DNA of 64,000 nucleotides from Wyeomyia smithii (GCF_029784165.1 NC_073694.1:53815433-53879432), one strand, 5' to 3'. Counted from the first letter of the stretch, positions 1 through 11,773 are shown. The notes: generated by a model not told the origin, from the sequence alone. Made by a program: numbers and translations.

Positions 1-342
1 CCCTCTCATGTCATTAACTAACACTACCGATAAATCACCTTCGGATATATTCATTAAAATAAACGCGACGCTAGCTATAGTGGCCATTGGTGACAGGCCA
101 AGCCTTCAAACGAAAGCAAAGAAAACGCTCAAAAAGAACACTTCAAACTTTCGCTACCACTCCAGGCAAGATAAAACCGAACATGAGAAGCGTGAAAGTC
201 AAAACATCTCCACTTCTTCTTATTTTAGAATCTCATGCACATATAAAACACCGTTCAAAAGTTTCCGCTAGAAGGTAAAGTTTATCTGAGTGAAATGAAA
301 AAGGTTAGAACAGTTTTCTCCCAATAAACCTTCGATTTTAAT
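1..342. other. Intergenic 3' flank of the first gene
   Basis: No convincing gene. The short open frames here (for example from 8) have no recognisable domain and no support from splice or promoter context. An ATTAAA-type poly(A) hexamer lies on the minus strand immediately after the stop of the neighbouring minus-strand gene (about 335-341) and could serve as its 3' end signal. Confidence 0.4.
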
Positions 343-2267
343 TTAGTCGCATTTTCGCTCGGCTTCCTGTACGATGTCGCGCAGCATAATTCGGCACAAT
401 TTCGCTTCGGAAAGCGTCAACACCGGGAAATCTTCATCCGAAATAAGTATCCTCTTGCGTATCCCGTCGGCGATGTGTATTTCCAGCTCGCTCCGGTTCA
501 AAGAATCGCTGCTATCAACCAGCGGAACTCGCGGGCTCGGGCCAAACGGTTCACTGTCCACGGCCAGCACCCGGATCGAGTGACGGGGAAGTAATCTCGA
601 TTCTGTCAAGTAGCTGAACAGAACACTGGATAGGCAGGGTAACGAATCGAAGGCATAGAGGAAACAGGCTTTATCTTCCAGTTCCAAAGGGTCCAATTCT
701 AGCTCGTCGTAGCGGAGAGGGCAAAACCAATAAATGATGTTTTCGCTGCTCCATATTGCTACGCAAGCTTCCTCGATCTTCAAAACCACTGCTATACGGA
801 TAGCCAACAATCGATTAATCAGTTGTTCGAATTCTTCCCGTTGTGTACTGCCAAAGGCAACGTCCATCCGAATCAGCCTCGACTGCTCCAGTAGAAAACA
901 GTGCTCGGATCCATCCTCTTCGTTAAAAAATATTCCCAGTTTGTTGATAACCTTATCCGTCATTTTCCCTCCGAAGAGACCGTTCAAAACTGTCGCATCC
1001 CACGAACGCGTCTCAAGTTTCCGCGAGCAGTCAATAGCATTTAGGGATATTCGCAACGATTCCAACCGAAAGCTGGGATCTTTTAAATATTTATCTCCCA
1101 TCAGAAGCGCTTTATTTTCGCTCAGTATTAAAAACCGACTTGCAGTTCGGGACCGGCGCTTCAGCGTCACAACATTGTCTTCTTCAACGGAAGCTATCGA
1201 TATTTTGGACATGTAGAATTTAGATCGATCGTTCAGCTGTTTCACTTCTAGAATAAACTGCATCATCATTTTGAGACTGTTAAAAAACGCCAACTGGGAA
1301 GTGTCACGGATGCAGGGATCGTACAGATAGTACCCTTCGGCAGTTCTCCACGTGATCAAATAGTGGGTCTCGCACTTTAATACGAGCCCACTGTAGCCGG
1401 AGATGTGTTCGATCAAGGCGTTCTTGAAGTTCGGCGGTGGTGCATTCGTCGACCTTATCCGTCCCTTGGCTATCGTACCAGTCAGTAATAAGTGATAGAT
1501 TTTTTCCTCGTAAGGTACGGAAAATTTTGACATAACCAGCGCGGAGCTTATGTTATCACCGAGGGCTTTGATTTCCTCGAAGGTTTTTACGTCCCATTTG
1601 GAGGGGTTTTTGAGGCGCGAAAACAGAAACACCAGAGCAAAGTGCTTGATGATGTCCAGTTGGGCATCTTCTGGGCTGCTAAGTGAAGGTCTTAGGAGCA
1701 AAATATACTGAAGATGAGTTTGGTTATACCTTAAACCCTTCGAAGGTCTTCTTCGGCACGGAATTCCTACTAGAATCCCAATCTTTTGAGGTGTCGGATC
1801 GTGCAGTTTCTTTTTCAGGGGTTTCTTAGGGGAGGGTTCAATACTCGAAATGCCTCGGGTAATATCTTTGTAATTGAACAAAGGTAAGCGTGCGAAAAAT
1901 CTGCTAGCTAAAATTAGCTGATCTTACCACTCGAGGGTACCTGGACTCGGCGGTTTTTCTTGAAGGGTGGTTCCAGCTCAGCAATCGCTGGTGGCTCCTG
2001 CTCACACTGATCAGCTTCCCCCTCAAAAGCGTTCGGGGATCCGTTGTTTAGTTTGTTTATTAAATTGAACGATGGTCGCACTTCGGTTAGCACATCGTTC
2101 ACGGTAGTCACTTGTTGTGATTTTGATTGTGAAGACGGAAGTTGTGTTTCGGATTCCAGCGGAAGTTCCGCAGGAGAAGCGTCTGAAATCGATTCCAACG
2201 ACTCTAACTGGTCGTTCTCCGATGCTGTTGTATCGTGGTTCGGAACATCTTCTATTTCATTTTCCAT
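343..2267 (-). CDS. Two-exon gene, uncharacterised ~620-aa protein with a papain-like deubiquitinase-like region
   Basis: I do not recognise the gene by name. Exon 1 is 2267-1928 (ATG at 2267, acidic low-complexity N-terminus rich in E, S and Q, 113 codons plus one base). A 62-bp intron (1927-1866, GTAAGAT donor, ACAAAG acceptor) joins it in phase to exon 2 (1865-343). The frame of exon 2 has no upstream ATG of its own, which is why I join the two. Residues ~180-315 have the layout of the C76-type (herpesvirus tegument-like) deubiquitinase fold found in some animal genes: an alpha-helical segment with KNPSKWD (199-205), then a beta pair with a His at 281 (ETHYLI) and an Asp at 296 (YYLYDPC). 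The position where the nucleophile Cys would be expected (DIIKHFAL, 184-191) has none, so it may be a pseudo-enzyme. Fold assignment is inference from pattern; the gene structure is firmer. It could equally be an unrelated insect orphan. Confidence 0.7.
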
Positions 2268-3390
2268 ATTTTTTATTGGAAGGATTTTTATAGCAACTTA
2301 ACTAATTTTGACGTTACGAATCCGATAAAAGCGAGATGAGTTTAATTGGCCTACTTTGCAGTAGAAAAAAATGTTGGAAGATTTCACCAAGAAAACTTTG
2401 ATTTTGTGGAAAAATTCAGCAATGTTCAATAGAGTAACACACAGGAAACTACCGAGGAAATCAATAAACACTAAACGAGGTACATACGTCCTATATACGC
2501 TTTTATGACACCTACTGTACATCTAAAAGTAATTTATGTTACTCTGCGATATTCGAGTAATTAAATGTAGTCCTCTCCAAATAGACACCTACTTTTTGGT
2601 AGAGTAATAATATTTTTTCTCGAGGCTCAAAACCCAAATTAATCCTTCGGTGGATCGATTGGACACTGACAATAAAATAACTGTTGAATAGGTATTTATT
2701 TACCATGACTCACGTCGATTGTTGTAAATCGTGGAGGGTCGTGGATTTGATGGAAACTATCCTTACTTTTCATTAACTTTTTCATTATAAAATGGGTGAA
2801 TAAAGTAAATAAGATCTACATAAAGTCAACAATTCAATGACTTCTCTTTAAACTGAACTATTGATAAACTGTTTTAATTTAGCGTGTAGTGACCAGCTGC
2901 TTCATTGTTCGAGCTTTTCTACACAAGATGCTAAAGGCTTGCTATGAATTTTTATTTCAGCAGGTTATCTTTACTTTATCATCACGGGTTAGATCATCAG
3001 TTTAAATACAAATTATCTTACAGTCACGACGTTGTGAACCGACTGTTTTCGATTCAAAGAAAGACAACATTTTGAAATTGTCGATTACGTATGATTAGTA
3101 AAGTTTGTTTCAAACATGCAACTAATTACAGCATAGAAGACAGATTTTTTGTTCAAGAGCAAAAAGGATAACATTAACTTGCCCTGACAGCCCAGACGAA
3201 AATGGCACTCAATGCCGAGGGGGAAAGTTACATGATCTAACGTTGATTTTCTAACTACGCAAACATTCATTAGCACTACATTCCTTTCCGTTCTCTCCGG
3301 TTCGCCAGTAAAGTGTCAGCATTACCACATCTACGTGTTTTTCCCTCTTATCTCAAAGCACACTGCTCACTAAAATGTCACTATATCCTG
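2268..3390. other. Intergenic, AT-rich
   Basis: Upstream of the minus-strand gene at 343-2267; the first ~250 bases probably hold its 5'UTR and promoter, but I see no clear TATA or initiator. The remainder has no recognisable gene, no long inverted repeat and no obvious transposon end. Confidence 0.4.
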
Positions 3391-3831
3391 TCACTTAATC
3401 AGCAATCCATGCACCGAGTGTGATGGTTTCACTTTTGCACCAGATCCTAACCTCGGCCGTAGTTCTCTCGTTTGGTTCGTTCGACTACCTGCAATCTGCA
3501 TCTCCACATCCCAAGGACAACATTTCAGAAGAAACTTTCCTTTTATACAGCCAAAATGATGCCGCACACAAAAGACCACCACCACCATCGTCCTACCAAA
3601 TGCAGCGGCGGCACATATTGCTCCTGCTGTTGTCACATCGAACACACGGGAGCTAAAGTATCCTTCCACCCTATCCGACCGATGGTTAGCGAAGCACCGA
3701 AAAATCTTCAACCCATCTCCTAAACACAAAATCCCTGCAAGCAAATTTATCCACCGCCGGTATTTCCCTCAATCTCTCGTCCCAGTGCAGCGCGGTGTCC
3801 TGCTACTCGCTGCATCATCCCGTCATCTTAC

Positions 3832-3927
3832 CTTTCTCTCGGGCACAGCCTTCAGGAGCCGAAAAAGAGACACACACACCCTCGCGTACTACAGCAATCC
3901 CAAGTTATTGAGCGATTGAACGAGACT
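3832..3927 (-). promoter_or_regulatory. Candidate non-coding first exon with initiator
   Basis: On the minus strand the arthropod initiator motif TCAGTC puts a start at A3927. About 95 bases later a strong splice donor follows (AAAG|GTAAGATG, intron starting at 3831). No long open frame is carried. The surrounding 3400-4000 sequence is non-repetitive and rich in TG and GA words, like mosquito 5' leaders. The gene it would serve is not identified; the gene at 343-2267 is one possibility. Inference only. Confidence 0.3.
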
Positions 3928-4028
3928 GACTTCTTGCGCTAGTGGACGACGACGACGACGAATCGTACGTTCTGGCTGACAACATTTTTTGTTTTTCTTT
4001 TTTTTTCCGAGACCGACGACGACGACGA

Positions 4029-4842
4029 CTCAGGCTATTGACATACTGAGGCGTCAAATGAAGCGAAGCAAGAAGCGTCGCAAAAGCGTCCGAGCTACTT
4101 CTTCGAACGTCTATATGAAACGCTCAAACCGGTCATACTCGAGTGGCAACGACGCGTCGGTAGAGGCGGCGAAACAGAACGAGTAGTGTTTTGACGCGCG
4201 TATACTTACGCGGTAATACCTTGTTCAGACTAAATCTTCATCGCAAGGTGCTTTATATTTGCTTTGTTTTGGTTTGGTAATTGAAAAAAAGCAGATAGAA
4301 AACATTTTCGTTTACAAAATGTTAAAATGTTTAAAAAATGTTAGTGCAGTTCAGACTAAACCTGATATCGCCAGGAGCTTTATGTTCGCTTTATTTTGGT
4401 CTTAAATATAGAAAATATCGGGAAAAATTTTCAGGTAGTCAGGAAAATAACACTGGTATTTTTGATTGATATTGCATGCCTCACATGCTGCACTTCTTTA
4501 GTCGCGAAACGCCAGTCGCTGAGTAACTAGCTGTGCTCACAGGGGTTATTCAAAGTCCAACAGATATCATAAACTAGTTAAACTTTACTTCATAAAAAAA
4601 TCTCTATGCTTACTAAAAACGTGATTTACCGTGCTTGAAGAAGCAAACAAGTATTCATTGGACGAATTCATATTTCCTTTAAACGAAGCCGCTGCTGGAA
4701 TCTAGGAATATGACAACACAACGCATCTGCGACGTTCGCTTCAGTATGTCATAGGAAGCTTCACCCAACGCTTTTGTTTATTCCGCTTCTAATACGCTCA
4801 ACGCTTCGCTTCATTTGACGCCTCAGTATGTCAGTAGCCTCA
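4029..4842. mobile_element. MITE with ~38-bp imperfect terminal inverted repeats
   Basis: The left end (AGGCTATTGACATACTGAGG from about 4032) and the right end (CCTCAGTATGTCAGTAGCCT, to about 4839) are near-perfect inverted copies, and the complementarity continues inward through GCGTCAAATGAAGCGAAGC. Two internal words related to the TTCAGACTA family (about 4223 and 4349) resemble the MITEs at 19918 and 20936, so the element looks composite. No target duplication was certain. It has no transposase. Confidence 0.7.
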
Positions 4843-4855
4843 CTTGCTTACTTAC

Positions 4856-5156
4856 TGCCCTGCCGTTTCTTTTCTTCTGTTCTGTTCACTACTCGGTCGG
4901 TATTTGAACCATCAGCCGTGGCCAGCAGCAGCAGTACAGCAGAATCGGTCGGTCGACGGTCGGTCCACCCTCTCACGCTCGGCTGGAACACCTTTCCCTT
5001 CGAACGGGACCCACCGTTGACAGTTCCCTTGCGTGCAGCGGCAGCAGCAGCGGCAGACGACAAGACAAAAAGGAATCCACACTAACACAAATGGCGGTGA
5101 ATTCACGCAAATCGAGTCGTCGTATTCGTACGGTGTGGAAAGCTCAGCACCAGACT
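4856..5156 (-). promoter_or_regulatory. Second candidate non-coding first exon with initiator
   Basis: The minus strand has the same AGTCAGTCT initiator context as the one at 3927, with the start at A5156. GC- and CAG-rich leader-like sequence follows, ending at a consensus donor (GGGCA|GTAAGTAAG, intron from 4855) a few bases from the edge of the MITE at 4029-4842. The GC-rich overlapping open frames here have no recognisable domain and look like leader sequence. Possibly alternative promoters of one minus-strand gene. Confidence 0.3.
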
Positions 5157-5159
5157 GAC

Positions 5160-5790
5160 TCCTGCTAACACTAACACACACGCACACGAATTCGTAGGTA
5201 CAAACCAATGCAATGCAAGTAGGTACACAGGCAGGCGAGTTTCTGCCCGTCCGTCAGTAGAACGACGACGAATGCTGCTTTTGTACGTACGCGGCACGGG
5301 TTGCCAAGTGGCGATTGTGTGCCCGACGTTCGTGTCATTCCACTGGCAGTACGAAGTTATAGTTTGGCTTGATTTATTGAGTAAAATTGCACTAAAGTTT
5401 TATATTAACTCAATTATTGAAAAATACATGTCGTTGTGTTTTGTCCTAACAATAAGACTTTTATAATTTTTAATTATTGCTTTTAAATGGGTCGAACGAG
5501 ACACCATCCAGCGTAACGGCCATTAGTTATAAACATTGTAGCGAAAAACGTGATAAAATATTTTTTCTGTGATTATTTGTTTTCTATGTCTTTTCCACAA
5601 CGACGATTGCCGACCAGCCGTCGAGAGCGGTAGCCTCTAGCTTGTGAAAGGGTTTAGGTTTGTTTTTCATATACTACAGTTTATGGGTTTCACTTCTTTC
5701 CTACAGCTATTCTATGCAGCTGTCTAAATTTATCAACCTCTTGTTCTAATCAAATTGAAGTCTAATCGCAGGCAACGTGAAACAATCAAA
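5160..5790. other. Intergenic
   Basis: CGACGACG-rich sequence near 5260 gives way to AT-rich DNA. No gene, transposon end or RNA gene recognised. Confidence 0.4.
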
Positions 5791-5791
5791 T

Positions 5792-6368
5792 AACACTGGC
5801 CTACAAAAGCGAAATAAGTGCTGCCCTAGAAAGCTTATAGCTTTTTAACCATTCCTGTGAATTTTGTTGAGCCTAGCCATAACCAAAACGCGTCAGCTTA
5901 CGTATGCATAGCAATTGCTTGCCAGGTTCTTTACTTCAACGTTATGTTTAGGCGTCGTACACAAATTACGTGACGCATGAAGGAGGGGGTGGGAGGGGGT
6001 TAAGTCTGCGTTACTTATTGTTACATAGGGGGGAGGGGGGGGGTTAATTGAGATCGTTACGTAACTGTGATGTTTGCTCAAAACGGCAAATTTGGAGGGG
6101 GAGACAGGTTGTCCAGCGTTACGTAATTTTAGGGGGGGGAGTCATATCGAACGTTACTTATCGTTATATAGGGGAGAGGGAGTCTGAAATCTAGGTTTTT
6201 AGCGTTACGTAATTTGTGTACGACGCCTTACGAGAAAACTCATTTAAGTCTCTGAAAAAATGTTAGTGGCTGGAGGCATCAAAACTCACAGGAATAGCTA
6301 AAAACCTAGAATCTTTCTTTCTTTTTCTAGTTTGAGCTTTAGGGCCACACCTGTGTTGACCAGTGTAA
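5792..6368. mobile_element. Inverted-repeat element (outer), interrupted by a G-rich MITE
   Basis: The left end has AACACTGGCCTACA and the right end TGTTGACCAGTGTAA, which are inverted relatives. Further in, the words around 5845-5865 (AACCATTCCTGTGAATTTTG) reappear inverted at 6278-6300. The same right end (GTTGACCAGTGTAATG) recurs at 22484-22500. The element at 5951-6227 sits inside it. Confidence 0.5.
5951..6227. mobile_element. G-rich MITE with TTA target duplication (PIF/Harbinger-like)
   Basis: The ends are exact inverted copies: GGCGTCGTACACAAATTACG at 5951 and CGTAATTTGTGTACGACGCC ending at 6227. They are flanked by the direct repeat TTA (5948-5950 and 6228-6230), as in Tourist-type MITEs of the PIF/Harbinger superfamily. 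The interior carries several runs of 7-9 G interrupted by GCGTTAC words. It is non-coding. Confidence 0.8.
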
Positions 6369-6835
6369 TCAATAAAGTCACATATCATTTTGGCGACGAG
6401 GATCTCAAGAATCCACGAACATGGCAGAAGATAGAGTTGATCAGCAGCCGCAACCGGGAATTCAAGATATGATTTTCAAGATGGCCCAACTTTTACGGCA
6501 GATGGCGGCTCAGCAGCAGCATCCTCAGTATCAAACCCCGGAGCAGATATTGGAGTCCCTCTCATCGAACATCACCGAGTTTGTCTTCGCCGAAGAAAAC
6601 GGAGTTACGCTCGGACGCTGGCTTAACCGCTACCAGGACCTCTCCAAGAACGATGAGCCAGCTGAATGATGCGGCGAAGGTTCGTCTTCTCCTCCGGAAA
6701 CTGGACACCCATCCGCACAGTCGCTATCTCAACTACATCCTGCCAAAGCTTCCCAAGGACGTGAAGTTTGAAGACACAGCCAAGATTCTCAATAAAATCT
6801 TCGGGCATCAAACGTCAACGTTTCAGAAGCGGTTC
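6369..6835 (+). pseudogene. gag: Ty3/gypsy-type retrotransposon Gag relic
   Basis: A TGGCGACGAGGAT motif (about 6391) resembles a TGG-starting primer-binding site just before the ATG at 6421. The first frame (6421-6669) encodes a Gln-rich N-terminus with GVTLGRWLNRYQDL. A +1 shift near 6645 is needed to reach LNDAAKVRLLLRKLD and YILPKLPKDVKFEDT, which are typical of arthropod Ty3/gypsy Gag. The similarity stops at about 6832, where a minus-strand hAT fragment begins. No protease, RT or integrase follows, so this is a 5' stump of an old insertion. Confidence 0.75.
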
Positions 6836-6849
6836 ATGTGTCTTTTCAC

Positions 6850-7255
6850 GATTGTTGTTAACCATCTGACGATGAACACTCAGCAAGCACAGAGTACTCA
6901 ACCGCTGTTCAACCATTGTTGACCTCATCCAGGTTTTCGCCCGACGTAATGTGCTGAACGGGATTTCGGCTAGCAGGTCTATAAGATCCAGCTCTTCCAA
7001 GTTCTTACGGTCTGCTCTCATGCTGTTGCAATGTTGATACAAAACTTCCACCTCTCCAACCAAATTGTCAACTTCGTAAAAAATTACGAAACTTTCGGTT
7101 TTGCGCTTGAAATCTTCCAATGACATCCGTATAACGTTAGCGGGATGCAGCAAGGACAACGCGTAGGCAGGTGCACTATCTTCGCCGAACCGTGTTTCCA
7201 GTGAGGATGCAAGAGAATCAAGGTAAGGAATTGTCACAGCTCGGTTTCAATACTC
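6850..7255 (-). pseudogene. hAT transposase C-terminal fragment (ZMYM/THAP-like host type)
   Basis: The minus-strand frame contains VTIPYLDSLASSLETRFGE, ALSLLHPANV and, near its end, FSTLRRAKTWMRSTMVEQRL followed by a LLSVHR-like motif. This is the hAT C-terminal dimerisation domain as in transposase-derived ZMYM1-type proteins. The N-terminal BED or catalytic portions are absent, and the frame runs into unrelated sequence at about 6855. It is a fragment lodged in or against the Gag relic. Confidence 0.75.
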
Positions 7256-7295
7256 CAAGCTAGTTGAAAAAATATTTTTTTGAAAAAATTTTAAC

Positions 7296-7640
7296 TTTTG
7301 ATGTGGGACTATGTTTTCCTTCACTATACTAGGGTACATTCTGTGGAAACAGAAATGAGCATGTCACGTTTTGGGTTGGCGGAATGGAGGATTCAAATGT
7401 GAATAGCTCTCACACAACTGTACCGGATTAAATAATTAATCTGTCGTTGGATAGCTGAAACATACAAGAATTTTGTAAAATGATAATTATCACAACCATT
7501 TTCTTATTATATGGTGAAAATTACGAAAAAGTTGCAAGATTGAATTTTCCCATACACATTCCATACGATTGGCGCGTTTCCCTAACGCAGATATCAAAAG
7601 GCGGATGAAACGATTCCAAGCGTTGGTTCAATAAATACAT
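7296..7640. repeat. Dispersed repeat family, copy 1
   Basis: Starts with GATGTGGGACTATG and CACTATACTAGGGTACATTC, and includes GGTTGGCGGAATGGAGGATT. Related copies occur at about 18800-19075 (same strand) and 33250-33570 (opposite strand), all sharing the order: GTGGGACTA, CACTATA, GTACATT, GGCGGAATG-like, then a CCATACGATTGG-type end. Non-coding. Confidence 0.6.
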
Positions 7641-7961
7641 ACGGGTCATTCCATACGAAGTGACCACGAAAAAGCACAAACTTGGACACGACCATCACAG
7701 ATTTTGCTCAAAGTTGGGAGAATTATTCATCTACTGTCACTTTGGAAAAATCCCAAATTTGGTGTCGATTGGAATACCCCCCGCTCTGTGGGACCCCCCC
7801 CCCCTGTTTGTTGCTGAGCCACGCATTTTTTGTTCAAAATCTCTTTTTGCCTTTCTCCTAGAAAGGTATAGCAATCACTGGAAAAACCGAAGGTATAAAA
7901 GTGGTCCCAATGTCCGAATGTAATATACCACTCGACTTCTTTCGACGAACTGAGCATTTTC

Positions 7962-8011
7962 TGTATGTATGTATGTATGTGTGTATGTGTGTGTGTGTGT
8001 GTGTGTATGTG
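7962..8011. repeat. GT/GTAT microsatellite
   Basis: Runs of GTAT then GT units inside the left arm of the palindrome. Equivalent GT or CA tracts occur at the same relative place in other copies (8613-8655, 11426-11473, 14281-14345). Confidence 0.9.
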
Positions 8012-8612
8012 CAATTTTTTTTCTCACTCACTTTTCTCAGAGATAGCTGGACCGATTTTCATAAAATTAATTGCAAATGAAAGGTCTAGTTGCGCCATAG
8101 GTTGCTATTGAATTTCATTGTAATCGGATTTTTAGTTTAGAGATTATGTATCAAAATGTAAACATCACGAAACATCAATATCTCAGAAACCACACAACCG
8201 ATTTCAATAAAACTGGTTTCAAATGATTGGGCTGTCCCCAGAACCCTTAACTTTTGAATTTCGTTATGATTGAACATAGGGTTCAAAAGTTATGTAAAGA
8301 AAAGTTATCCTGAGGTTGTTTAAACTCACTCATTTTTCTCAGTGATGGCTGAACCAATTTTCACAAAATTAGTGTCAAATGAAAGGTCTAGTTGCCCCAT
8401 AGGTTGCTATTGAATTTCATTGCAATCGGATTGTAACTGTGTCCGTTGTTCATAAAAATGTGAAATCACATAATGAAAGTAAACATATTGACTTTCTCCT
8501 AACGATCACTGGCTAATTAAAAGGTGGAAAAATGATTGAAATGGCCGAATGTCATATACTACTCAACTCAGTTCGACGAATCGAGCATTTTCTGCATATA
8601 TGCATGTATAGG

Positions 8613-8655
8613 TGTATATGTTTGTGTGTGTGTGTGTACGTGTGTATGTGCACCA
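8613..8655. repeat. GT microsatellite
   Basis: GT-rich tract after the AGCATTTTCTGCATAT word, in the second left-arm copy of the palindromic element. Confidence 0.8.
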
Positions 8656-10474
8656 TTCTTTCGCACTCACTTTTCTCAGAGATTGTCTGACCGATTCTTT
8701 CTATCTTGGTGTCAAATGAAGGGTCTACTTGCCGCTTAGGTTGCCATTGAATTTCATTGTAATCAAACTTTTAGTTTTAGCGCTGCGTCAGAATGTGAAA
8801 AAAACTCTTATATCTCAGAAGCTATGAACATAGTTGAATTCAAATAAATGAATTTCATAATGTTTAAACATATGGTTTGAAAGTTATAGAAAGAAACGTA
8901 ACCCGCAGACTTTTTAAAATAATAGCTACGATCAAAATATGTGGCCTCAACATCATTTAAATTTAATATTGTACTATTTCAATGTTTGCGGCCTTGCTCG
9001 GGATTGAAGTTGAAATTAAAAGTCATTTCTATCATTTCACTTTTTGCCTTTCTCCTAGAAAGGTATAGCAATCACTGCAAAAACTAAAGGTATAAAAGTG
9101 CTCAAAAGGGCCGAATGTCGTATACCACTCGACTCAGTTTGACGCTCTCCCAACTCAGTAACGCTCTCCCAATCTCTCTCGATTTTCTCAGAGATGGCTG
9201 AATCGATTTCAATGAAATCAATTACAAATGAAAGGTCTAGTTGCCCTACAAGACCCTATTGAATTTCATTGTAATCTGATTTGTAGTTTCGAGGTTATGT
9301 ATCAAAAAACAAAAATCACGAAACATCAATATCTCAGAAACTACACAACCGATTTGAACAAAATTGGTTTCAAATAAACGGGCTACCTAAAAACATTCAA
9401 CTTTTGAATTTTATGAAGATTGAACATATGGTTCAGAAGTTACAGGAAGAAACGTGTTCTGGAGACTGTTTAATCTCACTCATGTTTCTCAGAGATGGCT
9501 GGAACGATTTTCATAAAATCAGTGTCATATGGAATGTCTTGTTGCCGCATAAGACCCTAATGATTTTTTTTTTGCGAACGGATTATTACTGTTCCTGTTA
9601 TGTTTAGAAATGTGAAATCCAGCTATGAAAAGAAATATATTCTGATGACTACTTGGGCTCACTCACTTTTCTCAGAGATGGTTGACCTGATTTCCACAGA
9701 ATTAGTATCAAATGAAAGGTCTACCTGCCTCATAACACCCTATTGAATTTTGCTGTAATCGGAATGTAACTCCGTCTGTAATGTATCGAAATGTGAAAAT
9801 CACTAAACTTCATTATCTTAGAAACTGCACAACAGATTTGAACAATATTGATATCGAATGAACGGGATAGTTAAGGGTTAACTGATCAATTATGATTGAA
9901 CACGTGGTTTCAAAGTTTGGCTCCCCCATACGTTCTCTTTTCATTTGATTGTAATCAAACTTAAGCAACCGTTATGTTTTAATTTGTAAAACAACGAAAG
10001 TCTATTATCTCGAGTCTTACACGACTTATTTGAACATAACTAGTGTCATACAAACGAGTCATATCTCTAACTTACAAATAACAAACTTCATAAAAATTTG
10101 ATATACTGTTCAAAAGTTTTGTAAAGAAAAGAAATTCAAAGACTATTCAACACTATATCTGCTTTGATCAATATATATGGCTCCAACATGATTTAAATGT
10201 GGTATCGTACTATTTGAACGTTCTCGGTATCGCTCGTGATTAAATTGTTCGAAATTAAGAGTCATTTCTTATATTTCGCTATTTCTGAAGCACTAACATT
10301 ACGTCAAATTTCATATTTTATACTTAAATTACAACATCAATATTTTAGAACCCAAAGAGTGAATATATTTTTTGGATTTAAGCATTCATGTAAATCTATT
10401 TTTACAAATAAAAAGTTTGAATGAGAAAGGCTGAGTCTGACCGCTAGGTGGATTAATTTAGGTTTTTCTTTTTC

Positions 10475-11046
10475 TTACAATTCATAGACGTAAGATGTCC
10501 GAAAAATACTCATAGATGATTTTTGAAGAAAATAAACCAAGGAATCCAGAAAAATATGAGTTTTGACCGGAAGTGATGCCAGATAAATTATTTTTGTATT
10601 TGAAAACTAAATTTATATTTTTCGTCAAATGCAGCCATTTTTATTTTAAATTTGATAATTTCATCGTGTTCCTTGAAAAATTTCACATAAGAAACAACTA
10701 TCATCCCGAGGTAATATAAGCCAATTTCGAGATATAACATTTTCACGTAAAAAATTGTAAACTTCGATTTTTTTTCACAATTTATGGACGTAAGACACCC
10801 GAAAAATTTTTGAAGAAAATAAACCAAGGAATCCAGAGAAAATATTATTTTTGACCGGAAGTGTTGCCAGATGGATTGTTTTTGTATTTTAAAACTAAAT
10901 TTGCATTTTACGGCAAAAGCAGCTAAATTTATTTTAAATTTGATGGTTTCATCGTATTTCTTTGAAAATTTTACGTAAGAAACACTTATCGCTCCGTGGT
11001 AATATGAGCTAATCTCGAGATATAGCATTTTTACGAAAATAGTCCT
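10475..11046. repeat. Two tandem ~300-bp units at the palindrome centre
   Basis: The words CATAGACGTAAGATGTCCG, GAAAATAAACCAAGGAATCC and GACCGGAAGTGATGCCAG (10484-10577) recur in the same order from about 10780 (ATGGACGTAAGACACCCG, then AACCAAGGAATCCAG, GACCGGAAGTGTTGCCAG). The second unit then runs into an inverted copy of itself at 11057-11155, which marks the axis. Confidence 0.75.
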
Positions 11047-11419
11047 GAATTTCGTAATTAATTTTTCGTAAAAATGTTATATCTCAAGATTGGCTCATAT
11101 TACCATGGGATGGTAAGTGCTTCTTACGTAAAATTTTTCGAGAAATACGATGAAACGGACAAAGTTACAATCCTATTACAATGAAATTCAATAGCAACCT
11201 ATGGGGCAACTAGACCTTTCATTTGACACTAATTTTGCGAAAATCGGTTCAGCCATCTCTGAGAAAAATGAGTGAGTTTAAACAACCTCAGGATAACTTT
11301 TTTTTACACAACTTTTGAACCATATGTTCAAGCATAACGAAATTTAAAAATAATTTTTACCTCTAAACTAAAAATCCGATTACAATGAAATTCAATAGCA
11401 ACCTATGGCGCAACTAGAC

Positions 11420-11425
<6 letters not shown>

Positions 11426-11473
<48 letters not shown>
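11426..11473. repeat. (CA)n microsatellite
   Basis: A nearly pure CA tract directly followed by ATACAGAAAATGCTCAGTTC, the conserved flank of this repeat family, in inverted orientation. Confidence 0.95.
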
Positions 11474-11477
<4 letters not shown>

Positions 11478-11773
11478 GAAAATGCTCAGTTCGTCGAAAG
11501 GGGTCGAGTGGTATATGACATTCGGCCATTGGGACCACTTTTATGCCTTTGGTTTCTCCAGTGATTGCTATACCTTTCTAGGAGAAAGGCAAATCGAAAA
11601 AGAGAAGTTTGGAAGTGAAGTGAAGGCATCGTGAAAAACCTAAATTAATCCACCTAGCGGTCAGACCCAGCCTTTCTCATTCAAACTTTTATTTGTAAAA
11701 ATAGATTTACATGAACGCTTCAATCCAATAAATGTATATTCACTCTTTAGGTTCTAAAATATTGATGTTGTAA

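Noticed and set aside
734..1216. 160-codon plus-strand open frame
   Set aside because: Antisense shadow of exon 2 of the minus-strand gene at 343-2267; Ser/Arg-rich and no domain.
3391..3744. 117-codon minus-strand frame and overlapping plus-strand frames
   Set aside because: No domain; composition fits leader or intron sequence, and overlapping open frames on both strands follow from GC-rich repeats.
4828..5208. Ala/Ser-rich frames on both strands
   Set aside because: Products of CAG/GCC-rich leader sequence; no homologous domain recognised.
7660..8014. 87- and 95-codon frames
   Set aside because: Translate repeat and microsatellite sequence of the palindromic element.
10588..11028. 146-codon minus-strand frame rich in Phe, Lys and Tyr
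   Set aside because: Spans the two ~300-bp tandem units and simply repeats itself; AT-rich non-coding repeat.
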